Shown here piece after piece: positions 34,518 through 43,886 of a stretch of 64,000 bases of DNA (the first letter of the stretch is position 1; each line of letters begins with the position of its first letter). Origin of the DNA: Larkinella soli (lineage in GTDB: Bacteria; Bacteroidota; Bacteroidia; Cytophagales; Spirosomataceae); the NCBI RefSeq assembly GCF_003703975.1, contig NZ_QTJY01000010.1, positions 62,001 to 126,000 on the forward strand, read 5' to 3'. The position numbers and the translations under genes are program-made. The notes beneath the pieces are model-generated. The model was not told where the DNA came from. It did not search any database and saw only the letters and a program-made list of their open reading frames with translations.

Positions 34518-36446
34518 ATGAATAAGTTTACGATTGTTAGTTTCCTCTTCTGCCTCATTGGTCTGATAACCGCCGGCGCCCGGGGAACCGGAAGCCGCCT
34601 GAACGGGCCCGTCGCTGCGGCCGATACGCTGATTGAAATCCGCAAGGACACACTGATCGAAAACTACCTGAGAGACAGCACCTACAAAGCCGTTTTCAAA
34701 CGGGACACCACCATGCGCGTGGACAGTGCCGCCCTGCGCGCGCAGGCCGACAGCCATAAGGTAGCGCTGCCCGAAGTGCTGACGGGCGACCTCAACGGGC
34801 TGGCCGTCTGTGCCGGATCGCCGGTCTCGGTTCCGTTTTCGACGGCGGGCGGCCGGTTTGCGCCCGACAACCAGTTTGTGCTTCAGCTGGTCGATGCATC
34901 GGGAAAGGCTACCAACCTGAGCGAGCCCGCCAAAGCCGGCCCCTTCGGCACCGGGACCCTGACGGGCGCCGTCCCCCTCAACATCCCCCCCGGCAGCCGC
35001 TACAGCCTGCGAGTGAGCGCCACCAACCCGGCCATCAGCGGAACCCCGCAGCCGCTGCGTATCCTCCCGGCTCCGACGGCCCGCATCGAACTGCCCGACG
35101 GCGGCACCGCGCTGACCGTCCTGCCGGGCCAGCCGGCCACGATCCGGGTCGCCCTGACCGGGCATGGCCCCTGGTCTTTTGCTCTGTCGGACGGCACGAA
35201 GGTGCAGAACGTCCTGACGACGCCCTATGAACTGACCGTAACACCCGCTCAGCCCACCGTATATAAGGTTGTCAGCGTCAGCGGCCCCTGCGGCAGCGGC
35301 ACGGTTTCGGGCGAGGTGATCGTCAACGTGAACGAAAATCCGAACCCGGAGATCGCCCTCAAGGCACCCGCCGGCGGCTACCGGATCTGCACGGGAACCC
35401 CCTTTCAGGTAGCCTTCACGGCAACCGGAAAATACAATGCCGGCAACGGCTTCGTAGTTCAGATGGCCGACAGTACCGGCAACTGGACCACCATCTCCGG
35501 CTCCGGGGTCGCCAGCCCGCTGACGGCCCGCCTGCCCTACGGTATTTCTCCGAAAGGGGCCTACCAGATTCGGGTGGTTTCGACGCTCCCGTCGGTGCTG
35601 AGCCCGCCCGCGAAGCTGGCGGTGGCCTCCCAGGCCGTGGCGGTGCTGCGGAACGACACCGTCCGGATCGACGAGGGAAAAACCGCCGAGCTGACGGTGG
35701 ATTTCGGCGGGGGCGGCCCCTGGTTCGTGCTGCTTTCCGACGGCACCTACGAGAACAACATCACCCGGTCGCCCCATACCCTGAAGGTCAGCCCGGCCAA
35801 CCCGACGCCGTATTCGATTACGTCGGCCGGGGGTGCCTGCGGGGTGGGTGAATACAGCGGACGGGCCTATGTGGCCGTGAAGATTCCGCCCTCTACCATC
35901 GCCACCGGCAACCTGTCGGGCCGGACGATCTGCCACGGCTCCGAAATTACCGTTCCGTTCACGACGCAGGGCCGGTTTTACGCCAACAACAAGTTTATCG
36001 TGCAGGTGGCCGATACCAGCGGGCGGTTCGTCAACCTCGCCACGACCTACAGGGACGGGGTGCTGAAGGGGGTCATCAACCCGGCGTATCTGAAAGACAC
36101 CCTGAATACCGTCCGGCTGCGGGTCGTCTCGACCAGTCCGGCGGTCAACGGGTCCGAAACCACCCTCCGGGTCATTGCGCCGAATGTGAGCCAGGCCATC
36201 GTCACGGGCGAGGGCACTATCCGACCCGGCCAGACGTCCCGGGTTCGGGTGGCGTTCAAAAACGGGCTGCCGCCCTGGTCGTTCATGCTCTCCGACGGAA
36301 CCCAGGTCAACGGCACGTTCCTGAACCCGTATGTGCTGACCGTCGCTCCCACCACCACGACCGAGTATACGCTGACCTCTTTGAGCAGCTCCTGCGGAGC
36401 CGGAATCGCCCTGGGCAAGGCGATGGTCACCGTCGAACGGAACTGA
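34518..36446 (+). CDS. Secreted modular protein with three alternating Ig-like A/B module pairs
   Basis: A 642-residue exported protein: signal MNKFTIVSFLFCLIGLITAG, a 70-residue linker, then six beta-rich modules in strict A-B-A-B-A-B order. A modules (near residues 95-180, 275-370, 465-560) share VCAGSPVSVPFSTAG/ICTGTPFQVAFTATG/ICHGSEITVPFTTQG, then NxFVVQxADxxG and a late RVVST-P-V strand. B modules share ELTVxFGGxGPWxFxLSDGT, TxPYxLTVxPxxPTxYxxxS and a Cys-Gly pair near the end (GPCGSG, GACGVG, SSCGAG). No catalytic motif was seen. It could be an adhesin or a T9SS/gliding-surface protein, but a C-terminal sorting domain is not evident. Function unknown. Confidence 0.8.
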   Translation: MNKFTIVSFLFCLIGLITAGARGTGSRLNGPVAAADTLIEIRKDTLIENYLRDSTYKAVFKRDTTMRVDSAALRAQADSHKVALPEVLTGDLNGLAVCAGSPVSVPFSTAGGRFAPDNQFVLQLVDASGKATNLSEPAKAGPFGTGTLTGAVPLNIPPGSRYSLRVSATNPAISGTPQPLRILPAPTARIELPDGGTALTVLPGQPATIRVALTGHGPWSFALSDGTKVQNVLTTPYELTVTPAQPTVYKVVSVSGPCGSGTVSGEVIVNVNENPNPEIALKAPAGGYRICTGTPFQVAFTATGKYNAGNGFVVQMADSTGNWTTISGSGVASPLTARLPYGISPKGAYQIRVVSTLPSVLSPPAKLAVASQAVAVLRNDTVRIDEGKTAELTVDFGGGGPWFVLLSDGTYENNITRSPHTLKVSPANPTPYSITSAGGACGVGEYSGRAYVAVKIPPSTIATGNLSGRTICHGSEITVPFTTQGRFYANNKFIVQVADTSGRFVNLATTYRDGVLKGVINPAYLKDTLNTVRLRVVSTSPAVNGSETTLRVIAPNVSQAIVTGEGTIRPGQTSRVRVAFKNGLPPWSFMLSDGTQVNGTFLNPYVLTVAPTTTTEYTLTSLSSSCGAGIALGKAMVTVERN

Positions 36447-36454
36447 ATCCGGCT

Positions 36455-36595
36455 ATGGAATGTAAGTTCGTAACCTATCGCTTCCATGCGATCCAGCAAA
36501 TGTTTACCAGAGAGATCAGTAGGCTGGAAGTAGAGCAGGTTCTGGCAAATGGAGAAATAATTGAAGCTGATTTTAAAACCAGGAAAAAGTCATGA
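36455..36595 (+). pseudogene. DUF4258 (RelE/MqsR-like) gene with internal deletion
   Basis: The 46 codons read CKFVTYRFHAIQQMFTREIS, LEVEQVLANGEIIEADFKTR, KKS, TGA. The first part is the N-terminal half of DUF4258 (helical His-containing start, then VLANGEII). The ending DFKTRKK is the usual last segment of that family when it precedes a YgiT-type antitoxin. The central strands (about 35-40 residues) are missing. The reading frame and the ATGA overlap with the next gene are intact, so an in-frame internal deletion is the simplest explanation. This interpretation rests on my recall of family layout. Confidence 0.65.
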
Positions 36596-36825
36596 TCTGC
36601 TTAACCTGCAAAGTGGGCACACCACGTCCTGCGACTACCACCGTGTTACTTGAGAAAAATGGCTCATTGGTGATTCTCAAAGATGTCCCGGCCAGAATCT
36701 GTGATAATTGCGGTGAAAAATATTTTGACTCGGAGGTAACCGAACAAATCCTCGAAGAAGCCGAATCCGTCTACCGAAAAGGGGCTGAACTTGAGATCAT
36801 AAAGATCTTCAAGTCAGCCGCTTAA
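36592..36825 (+). CDS. YgiT-type zinc-finger antitoxin-like protein
   Basis: A 77-residue protein with two Cys pairs (MICLTCKVG at residues 3/6 and ARICDNCGEKYFD at about residues 37/40) forming the MqsA/YgiT N-terminal zinc finger. A helical tail follows (VTEQILEEAESVYRKGAELE). The C-terminal HTH of MqsA is not present, as in other short YgiT proteins that pair with DUF4258. It overlaps the broken DUF4258 gene by four bases. The expected role is antitoxin for the upstream partner, which appears inactive. Confidence 0.8.
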   Translation: MICLTCKVGTPRPATTTVLLEKNGSLVILKDVPARICDNCGEKYFDSEVTEQILEEAESVYRKGAELEIIKIFKSAA

Positions 36826-36838
36826 AACGCTCACTTAC

Positions 36839-37567
36839 CTACCTCAACTCCCCGGCGGCTTCGCGGTCGATCCAGACCAGGCCGTTGGGATGCCGCTGCA
36901 GGATGCTGGCGGGGAACTGCTCCGTGACCGGCCCCCGCAGGGCGGTCCGGATCACCGGGGCTTTCCGGGCTCCGCTGGCGATCAGCAGCGCTTCACCGGC
37001 CTCCATCAGATGCTTCAGGCCGATGGTAATTCCCTTGCTGAGCGGGGTCGCCTTCGAGAAATACTTCTGCCCGACCACCTTCGTGGTTTCTTCCAGGTCG
37101 GAGACGTGCGCGTACAGGTCGAAAGAGGTGCCGGGTTCGTTGAGGGCGATATGGCCGTTCATCCCGACGCCGACCAGAATCAGATCCAGCCCGCCGTGGG
37201 CCGCTATGACGGCATCCATCTGAAGGCATTCCGCCGGCAGATCGACCGACTGGCCGTTGAAGCAATGGACCTGATCGCGACGGAGACCGAGCGGGTTGAA
37301 CAGCTCCCGATAAAGGGAATTCCCGCAGCTGCCTTCGTCGTCGGCATTCATCCCGACCCACTCGTCCAGCCCCACGAACATGCACTGGTTGACGCGGGCG
37401 GCCTTCTCCTCCACGATCAGCCGCACCAGGTGCCGGTAGGTCCCGATGGGCGTATCTCCGGATGCGACGCAGATCAGGGCGTCGGGTTTCCGGTTCAGCA
37501 GATCGACCAGATGCAGGGCGGTGTGGTGAGAAAGGGTTTCGTAATTCTCAAAAACCTGATGATTCAT
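36839..37567 (-). CDS. nagB: Glucosamine-6-phosphate deaminase-like isomerase
   Basis: A 242-residue NagB/RpiA-fold enzyme. The sugar-phosphate loop is at VASGDTPIGTYRHLV, and the active-site region has MFVGLDEWVGM with the catalytic Asp. Also present is LILVGVGMNGHIALNEPG, with the His-Glu pair typical of NagB rather than 6-phosphogluconolactonase. It converts glucosamine-6-phosphate to fructose-6-phosphate plus ammonia in the cytoplasm. With the GH20 hexosaminidase at 59 kb it fits amino-sugar use, although the genes are not linked. It is divergent from the multi-PAS kinase. Confidence 0.85.
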   Translation of the reverse strand: MNHQVFENYETLSHHTALHLVDLLNRKPDALICVASGDTPIGTYRHLVRLIVEEKAARVNQCMFVGLDEWVGMNADDEGSCGNSLYRELFNPLGLRRDQVHCFNGQSVDLPAECLQMDAVIAAHGGLDLILVGVGMNGHIALNEPGTSFDLYAHVSDLEETTKVVGQKYFSKATPLSKGITIGLKHLMEAGEALLIASGARKAPVIRTALRGPVTEQFPASILQRHPNGLVWIDREAAGELR

Positions 37568-37731
37568 ACCGGAGTGGGGTTTAGGGCGGCAAGTTACGAT
37601 ACCGCCGGTATGTTTGGCGGACCTTCCGATAAAACGAAACGATTTTCAGAGGCAGCGGCCTTCCGCCGGGCAGGTCAAAATATTCCGGGCCGGAAAGCCA
37701 ATCGTGGCAGCGAATTTGTATAGATTCTGTT

Positions 37732-40700
37732 GTGCATAAACCATTTACCTCGATTCCCGGCTCACCGCCTGCCCTTTCCGAAGACTCCTCCCCTTTTCCG
37801 GTGGAAGAACTGGCCCTGGCGGTATTTGAAAATTCGCCCGACGGCATCGCCCTGATGACCCCCACCCGGGATGAACAAGACCGGATTGCGGGTTTCCGCT
37901 ATCTTTCGGTGAACACCGCCTTCGCCCGGCTCCTGGGCCGTTCCGCCGAAACGATCATCGGCCGGCCGCTGGCGGAACTGCCGGCGGCTTTCGTCGGGGA
38001 TGGCCTGCCGGACCGGATGATCCGGGTACTCGAAACCGGCCGGACTCAGAAGTTCCGGTATGCCTACGGAACCTCTCAGGAACCCGGCTGGATGGATTGC
38101 CGCCTGGCCCGGGTCGGTCAGGGCGTGCTGGTTAACCTTCAGGATTGTACCGAACAGAAAAAGACCGAAGCGGGGCTGCTGCGCCGGCTGGAGATGGAAT
38201 CGGTCGTGGCCACCCTGTCGGGCCGGCTGATCAATATTGCCGCTGCCGACCTGGACGACAGCCTCGTCGATGCCCTCCGGCAGGTCAGCGGATGCGTCGG
38301 GGCCGACCGGGCCACGGTTTTTCTGTTCAATACCGATCAGACCACCGGCAGCTGCAGGCACGAATGGTGCGCCGACGGCATTTCTTCGGTGAAAAAGGAA
38401 GTGCAGGCGGTTGCGCTGAATCAGTTTCCGTGGTGGTTCCGGATGATCCGCGAAGGAAGGGTGATTTCGCTGCCTACACTGGCGGAGATGCCGCCGGAAG
38501 CCGAGGAGGAGAAAAACACGTTGAATAAACGGGGCGTTTGCTCGCTGCTCTGCGTTCCCCTGGCTTCGGAAGGCCGCATCCTCGGCTTTCTCGGATTCTA
38601 TGCCCTCCGCAAGGCACAGGCATGGGACGAAGCGGACATTGCCCTGCTGCGGACCCTCAGCGCCATGATCGTCAACGCCGAAAAACGGCGGCAGGACGAA
38701 GCCGACCTGATCCGGGCCAACCGGCGTCTCCAGGGCCTGAGAACCATCGACCGCACCCTGCTGAACAGCAGTTTCTCGGACGAATCTCCCCTGCTGGCCG
38801 CGCTGACCCATATTCATGAGCTGGTTCCCTGCGAGCGGCTGATCGTCTTCCGGATCGACCGGGAAAAACGGCTGGCCATCGCCGAATGCCGCCTGGCCGA
38901 CGGTCAGGTGGAAGCCCGCCCCGGGATTGTCATTCCGGCGGAGTATTTTTTTCAGATGCCGCTGACCGTCGGTGAACCGATCCTGATTCAGGAACTGAAC
39001 ACCGGAGCGTTCGGCCTTCCGCCTGAACTGAACCTGTACGGGCGGGGCTACCGCTCGTTGAAGGTGATCCCGCTGATCGGCCGGGGGCAGTATGTCGGTG
39101 CCTTCGTGCTGGTGGCCCGGCAGCCCGGCTTCTTTACGGATGAATACCGCGAGATCGCCCAGGAAGTTGCCCGCCAGCTGACGGTGGTGCTTTACCAGCA
39201 GCAGCTCAACGAGCAGCTGAAGAATCATACCGAAGACCTGGAGCGAAGGGTGGAGGAACGCACGCTCGAAATCCGGGAACTGTCCGCCCTGCAGAACGCC
39301 ATTCTGGAGCATGCGGCCCAGTCCATTATTTCAACCGACGTTCACGGCATCGTCCGGACGGCCAATCCCGCCACGGAGGCCCTGCTGGGCATCCCGCGCG
39401 AGGACCTGATCGGGCGCAGGGTCCGGGTCGATACCACCGACGCCGGGCATCCGCTCCCGGTCGTTTCCTACCGGCATGAGTCCCCGGAATCTCCCGGAAT
39501 GCAGGTTTTTCAGGACCCGCTGGATACCTGGGGGTATTACCATACCGAAGCTCTGATGGTCGGAAGTGAGAATCAGCACATTCCGGTTTTACTGGCGACC
39601 AGCGCCCTGCAGGACGAAGTCGGGAAAGTGACGGGCTACATGGGGATTGCAACGGACATTTCAGCCCTGAAAGCCGCCGAAGCCGCCCTGCAGAAAAAGA
39701 GCCTCGAATTAAAAATCTTTTTCGAAAGGGCGCTGGACCTGCACTGCATCACCAGTCCGGACGGCCACTTCGTGAAAGTCAATCAATCCTGGAAGCCGAC
39801 CCTCGGGTATGAAGTGCAGGAGCTGGAAGGGAACAGTTTTCTCGACCTGATTCATCCGGACGACCGCCCGGCCACCGTGGACATCCTCCGCCAGCCGGTG
39901 ATCGACGGCTACATCAACCGGTACCGGCATAAAGACGGCACCTACCGGATCATCCAGTGGCGGGCGCAGCGGTACGGCGACCTGATTTATGCCTCGGCCC
40001 GCGACATCACCAAACAGCAGTCGACCGAAAAGCTGCTCCGGAGGGCCAACCAGCGCCTTCAGCTGGCGACCCGGGCCGCCCGCCAGGGAACCTGGGAGTA
40101 CAACTATGTGCTGGATCGGCTCATCTGGGACAAACGAATGTTCGAGATTCACGGCGTCGATCCCGGCACTTCCCCCTGGACGTTCCTGCATTTTTTAGAA
40201 CTGGTACATCCCGAAGACCGGGCCGTCCTCCGGGAGAAGGAAACGATCACGGGGGAAAACCACACGTTTGATCACATCCTGCGGATCATTCGTCCCGACG
40301 GTACGGTCCGGTACACCGAAACCCACGGTCTGCTGGTCTTCGATTCCCAGGGGCGGCCGGTTCGTCGGGTCGGGGTCGTGTGGGACGTTACCGAACGAAA
40401 ACAGGCCGAACTGGCCCTCAGCCAGAGCGAAGAACGGTACCGGTCACTCGTGAACCACCTGAAGGAAGCGGTTTTTCAGACCGATCTGGAAGGGCGTTTT
40501 CAGTTTCTGAATGCCTCCTGGACCCGAATTTCGGGCTTCACGGTGGAGGAATCGCTGGGCCGGCCCTACACCGACTTCCTGCATCCGGACGATATGTCGA
40601 AGCGGCTGTTTCCGCTGCTCATCGAAGGAACCATCCCCGAGGTGCGAAACATCAAGCGGTTCCGGCACAAAGACGGAGGCCATCGTATGCTGGAGATTTT

Positions 40701-41895
40701 TGCCGACCTGACTCATGACGACCGGGGCAACCCCATCGGCACCACCGGCACCCTGACCGACATTACCGAACGGCAGAAAGCACAGCAGGCTCTGGAGGAA
40801 AGCGAACAGCGATTCCGGGAGATTGCCGAAAACGTCGATGAGGTTTTCTGGATTCACTCGGCCCGGCCTTTCCGGCTTCTGTATATCAACCCGGTATACA
40901 AACGGATTCTGGGCCGTTCACGGTCCGGCCTGTTTACGGATCCGCTGGCCTTTCTGACCTCGGTACTGAAGGAAGACCAGGCCGCCACGAAAGCCGCTTT
41001 TCAGAAATACCGGGAGGGAGAAAACGTCGTCGTGCAGTTTCGCATCCGGAACGCCGAGGGCCGGGTCCGCTGGATGAACATGCGCAACTTCGTCATGAAA
41101 GATGAAAAGGGCGAGCCGGCCCGCTACATCGGCATTGCCACCGACATCACGAGCCAGAAAGAAAAGGAACTCGTGCTTCAGCAGTCGCTGGAACGGGAAC
41201 AGGAACTCAACCGGCTCAAATCGCAGTTCGTCTCGACGGCCTCCCACGAGTTCCGGACGCCCCTGGTGACCATTCAGACCAGCGTGGACCTCATCAGCCT
41301 GTACCTCGACCGGCCGGAAGCTACCGCCCGGACGGCCATACAGCGCCACCTGAGCATCATCGGCAACGAAATCAAGGCCTTCAGCGGCCTGCTGTCCGAC
41401 ATCCTGACGATCGGCAAAATCGAAGCGGGCAAGGTCGCCACCAACCGCCGGAAGGTGAATGTGCCCGACCTGTGCCGGGAAATCATCGCCATTCATTTCA
41501 GCCGGCGGGCCGACGGACGCACCGTCCGGACTTCCGTCGAGGGCGAGCCGGTGCCGGTGGCGATGGATGAGCGGCTCATCGGACACGCCCTGATCAACCT
41601 GCTTTCCAATGCCTTCAAGTTTTCGAAGGACGATCCGGAGCTGCACCTCCGTTTCACCGGGCAGGAACTGACCTTCCGGGTGACCGACCACGGCATCGGC
41701 ATTCCGACGGCGGACCTGCCCAACCTGTTCCAGACCTTCTTCCGGGCCAGCAACACCAACTCGATCCAGGGCACCGGGCTGGGGCTGGCCATCAGCCGCC
41801 AGTTCGTCGAACTGCACGGCGGAACGATCAAGGTGCAAAGCGAGGAAAACCGGGGCAGCCAGTTTACCATCACCCTGCCCTTTACGGCCTCCTGA
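37732..41895 (+). CDS. Multi-PAS/GAF sensor histidine kinase, cytoplasmic
   Basis: A 1387-residue kinase starting at GTG (37732); no ATG is well placed nearby. An N-terminal PAS (about 20-140) is followed by two GAF domains (about 155-320 and 335-490) and a coiled coil (LEERRVEERTLEIR-like). At least five PAS/PAC units lie between about 520 and 1140 (DITKQQ, VTERKQAE, DITERQKAQ and DITSQKEKE ends). The HisKA is FVSTASHEFRTPLVTIQTS with His1172, and a HATPase follows (NLLSNAFKFS, DHGIGIP, GTGLGLAISRQFV). No membrane helix and no receiver domain were seen, so it senses intracellular signals. No response regulator lies nearby. Confidence 0.88.
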   Translation: MHKPFTSIPGSPPALSEDSSPFPVEELALAVFENSPDGIALMTPTRDEQDRIAGFRYLSVNTAFARLLGRSAETIIGRPLAELPAAFVGDGLPDRMIRVLETGRTQKFRYAYGTSQEPGWMDCRLARVGQGVLVNLQDCTEQKKTEAGLLRRLEMESVVATLSGRLINIAAADLDDSLVDALRQVSGCVGADRATVFLFNTDQTTGSCRHEWCADGISSVKKEVQAVALNQFPWWFRMIREGRVISLPTLAEMPPEAEEEKNTLNKRGVCSLLCVPLASEGRILGFLGFYALRKAQAWDEADIALLRTLSAMIVNAEKRRQDEADLIRANRRLQGLRTIDRTLLNSSFSDESPLLAALTHIHELVPCERLIVFRIDREKRLAIAECRLADGQVEARPGIVIPAEYFFQMPLTVGEPILIQELNTGAFGLPPELNLYGRGYRSLKVIPLIGRGQYVGAFVLVARQPGFFTDEYREIAQEVARQLTVVLYQQQLNEQLKNHTEDLERRVEERTLEIRELSALQNAILEHAAQSIISTDVHGIVRTANPATEALLGIPREDLIGRRVRVDTTDAGHPLPVVSYRHESPESPGMQVFQDPLDTWGYYHTEALMVGSENQHIPVLLATSALQDEVGKVTGYMGIATDISALKAAEAALQKKSLELKIFFERALDLHCITSPDGHFVKVNQSWKPTLGYEVQELEGNSFLDLIHPDDRPATVDILRQPVIDGYINRYRHKDGTYRIIQWRAQRYGDLIYASARDITKQQSTEKLLRRANQRLQLATRAARQGTWEYNYVLDRLIWDKRMFEIHGVDPGTSPWTFLHFLELVHPEDRAVLREKETITGENHTFDHILRIIRPDGTVRYTETHGLLVFDSQGRPVRRVGVVWDVTERKQAELALSQSEERYRSLVNHLKEAVFQTDLEGRFQFLNASWTRISGFTVEESLGRPYTDFLHPDDMSKRLFPLLIEGTIPEVRNIKRFRHKDGGHRMLEIFADLTHDDRGNPIGTTGTLTDITERQKAQQALEESEQRFREIAENVDEVFWIHSARPFRLLYINPVYKRILGRSRSGLFTDPLAFLTSVLKEDQAATKAAFQKYREGENVVVQFRIRNAEGRVRWMNMRNFVMKDEKGEPARYIGIATDITSQKEKELVLQQSLEREQELNRLKSQFVSTASHEFRTPLVTIQTSVDLISLYLDRPEATARTAIQRHLSIIGNEIKAFSGLLSDILTIGKIEAGKVATNRRKVNVPDLCREIIAIHFSRRADGRTVRTSVEGEPVPVAMDERLIGHALINLLSNAFKFSKDDPELHLRFTGQELTFRVTDHGIGIPTADLPNLFQTFFRASNTNSIQGTGLGLAISRQFVELHGGTIKVQSEENRGSQFTITLPFTAS

Positions 41896-42004
41896 AGCCG
41901 GCCGGCGGGGAACGTTCGTTAATTCCGGATGACCACTAAGTAAAGGAGCGGGCGGGGTATTGACAAAATGGTATTAAATTGCTCAGGTTCAGTGATCGGA
42001 ACTC

Positions 42005-42823
42005 ATGCATTACCAAAAATTTTACCCGGCTTCTCATCTGAAACCGTTTGTGGAGTGCTATTTTGTCTGGGAAAGCGGGGCGTCGCTGATTCAGCCGGTA
42101 TCGGTCGAGTCTCCGCCGACCGGCTACGGCTCGATGGTTTTCAACTACGGCGACCGCTACCGGCTCAGGACCCAGAAGCACGAAGACCTGATCGCTCCGG
42201 CGGTTTTCCTCAGCGGACAGGCCACCAGTAATTATCAGCTTCACCTTCAGGGCCATATCGGCATGATCGGCATCGTGTTCCGCGCGGCCGGTCTGAGCAG
42301 TCTGTTCGGTCTGCCGATGTATGAATTTACCGACGAACGCATCGATCTCACGGCCGTTCTGGGCAGCGAGGTCCGCACGCTGCACGAACGCCTTTCGGAA
42401 CCCAACGAGCCGACCGGGCGCGTCCGTCTGCTGGAAGAATACCTGAGCCGCCGGCTCAGCCGCACCCAGGCCGTCATCGACCGCACGGATTACGTGGCCG
42501 ACCTGATCGTCGAACACCGCGGCAACGTCAACATCAATGCGCTGATGGACGAACTTTACGTCTGCCGGCGGCAGTTCGAGCGCAAATTTCTGCACAAGGT
42601 GGGCGTCAGCCCGAAATACTACGCCCGCATCCGGCGGGTCGGGTTCGTGTGCGCCCAGCTGGCCGGCAACCGCTGGAACGTCAAAGACTGGCACGAGTTC
42701 ATCTACCGGGCCGGTTATTACGATCAATCGCATTTTATCCGGGAATTTTCCGCCTTTACCGGCCGCAGCCCGTCCCAATACGTCCGCAACAACGCTGAAC
42801 TGGCGCATTTCCTCAAATCGTAA
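42005..42823 (+). CDS. AraC family transcriptional regulator
   Basis: A 272-residue regulator. The N-terminal domain opens with MHYQKFYPASHLKPFVECYF, the DUF6597-like pattern. The C-terminal double HTH has INALMDELYVCRRQFERKFL, HKVGVSPKYYARIRRVGF and AGYYDQSHFIREFSAFTGRS, PSQY, the AraC signature. The ligand is unknown. The next gene (NTF2-fold protein, 83 bases downstream) has its own candidate promoter and is a likely target or functional neighbour. Confidence 0.87.
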   Translation: MHYQKFYPASHLKPFVECYFVWESGASLIQPVSVESPPTGYGSMVFNYGDRYRLRTQKHEDLIAPAVFLSGQATSNYQLHLQGHIGMIGIVFRAAGLSSLFGLPMYEFTDERIDLTAVLGSEVRTLHERLSEPNEPTGRVRLLEEYLSRRLSRTQAVIDRTDYVADLIVEHRGNVNINALMDELYVCRRQFERKFLHKVGVSPKYYARIRRVGFVCAQLAGNRWNVKDWHEFIYRAGYYDQSHFIREFSAFTGRSPSQYVRNNAELAHFLKS

Positions 42824-42873
42824 GCGGTGGCAGGAATGTCGCAATTTTACAATCAATGCCCCGCGGGGTCCGG

Positions 42874-42881
42874 TACCTTTG
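42874..42881 (+). promoter_or_regulatory. Candidate -7 box of the NTF2-fold gene
   Basis: TACCTTTG is an exact TAnnTTTG match, 25 bases before the ATG at 42907, consistent with a short leader. Confidence 0.5.
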
Positions 42882-42906
42882 TTTCATCATTTAAATCGAA
42901 ACCGTC

Positions 42907-43347
42907 ATGAAAACAACACAACAGGAATCGCTGACCGATCTGACCCGCAAAGGCACCAGCATTGAATTTTTCTCGGCTTATCAGGAAAAGGAGATCGACC
43001 GGATGATGGCCCTCTTCGATCCGAACGGCGACTTCTGGCTGATGCCGCTCGGCCCCGAACCCCAGGGCACCATCGGCGAACTCGGCAAAAACTTCTGGGT
43101 CGGGGTAATGGACGCCTTCCCGGACATCGACAACACGGTCGACAAGATGACGACCGAGGGCGACCGGGTCATCTGCAACGTGGTGCTGTTCGGCACGCAG
43201 AAAAAGGACTTTGCCGGGATCACGAGCAAAGGGCTGAAATTCAACAGCGACCACATTTTCATCTTCCGGTTCAACGAGGAAGACAGGATCACGTCGGTAG
43301 CCATCGACTGGGATCATGAGCATTTCCAGAAGCAGCTGGGCGTCTGA
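42907..43347 (+). CDS. SnoaL/NTF2-fold protein
   Basis: A 146-residue single-domain protein of the ester-cyclase/SnoaL-like type. The pattern is FFSAYQEKEIDRMMALFDPN, GDFWLMPLGP, MDAFPDIDNTVDKMTTEGDR and SDHIFIFRFNEEDRITSVAI. It has no signal peptide. These folds may be isomerases, hydratases, cyclases or simple binding proteins; activity cannot be inferred. It follows the AraC gene on the same strand. Confidence 0.75.
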   Translation: MKTTQQESLTDLTRKGTSIEFFSAYQEKEIDRMMALFDPNGDFWLMPLGPEPQGTIGELGKNFWVGVMDAFPDIDNTVDKMTTEGDRVICNVVLFGTQKKDFAGITSKGLKFNSDHIFIFRFNEEDRITSVAIDWDHEHFQKQLGV

Positions 43348-43389
43348 ACGCACCGGCTCCGCATTCCAAAGTCAAGAACCTCCGCACTC

Positions 43390-43467
43390 ATGAAACTGAC
43401 GGCCTTAAAAACCCGCCTTCGAACCGGCTGGCGCCGTTTCTGGTCTTACGGCCTCTTCGACCTGTAA
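43390..43467 (+). CDS. Possible 25-residue small protein
   Basis: The short frame MKLTALKTRLRTGWRRFWSY, GLFDL lies 42 bases after the NTF2-fold gene and ends 8 bases before the stop of the opposite-strand gene. It is basic and amphipathic (TRLRTGWRRFW). A real small peptide is possible, but chance cannot be excluded. Confidence 0.25.
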   Translation: MKLTALKTRLRTGWRRFWSYGLFDL

Positions 43468-43474
43468 GGTCCCT

Positions 43475-43861
43475 TCATGCGGCTTCCAGAAGAACGTTCT
43501 CTCCGGCCCGGTGCCGGCGCTCGGACGGCCGGCTGACCCTCAGCCGGTCGGGCGTTGGTTGATTCAGTTGGTCCAGCTGGAGTTTCAACCGGTCGATGAG
43601 TTCGTTTTTCTGGTGAAGACGCGCCGTACAGACGGCCATCTCGGCGCTTTTCAGCTCAAGCAGTTCACGCAGTTCCTTCTCCTTCTGCCGCGCCCGGGCC
43701 AGATCGGCCTCCATGGTTTCGGCCCGCATCCGGCGATGCGTTTCCTCCTCATAATTTCCTAACTTACCGGTACGGTAGGTATAGCGACCGATCACTTCCG
43801 GCAAAAAAATACAGATCAGAATAACCGCCAGGGCAATGTACAGTTGAACTTCCGGCATCAT
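43475..43861 (-). CDS. Membrane-anchored coiled-coil protein of unknown function
   Basis: A 128-residue protein: one N-terminal membrane helix (VQLYIALAVILICIFLPEVI), a short basic stretch, then a coiled coil with heptad-like spacing (MEADLARARQKEKELRELLE, LHQKNELIDRLKLQLDQL). A polar tail rich in Arg follows (DRLRVSRPSERRHRAGE). No family was recognised. Its upstream region shares a near-perfect inverted copy of the element found before the TPR lipoprotein gene, so the two divergent genes may be co-regulated. Confidence 0.6.
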   Translation of the reverse strand: MMPEVQLYIALAVILICIFLPEVIGRYTYRTGKLGNYEEETHRRMRAETMEADLARARQKEKELRELLELKSAEMAVCTARLHQKNELIDRLKLQLDQLNQPTPDRLRVSRPSERRHRAGENVLLEAA

Positions 43862-43886
43862 AACGGGGGGTGGTTGGTTGGAAAAA

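Noticed and set aside
34425-35936. 503-codon minus-strand frame opposite the modular secreted protein
   Set aside because: Low-complexity Gly/Arg/Asp translation; the plus-strand protein shows repeated, internally conserved modules.
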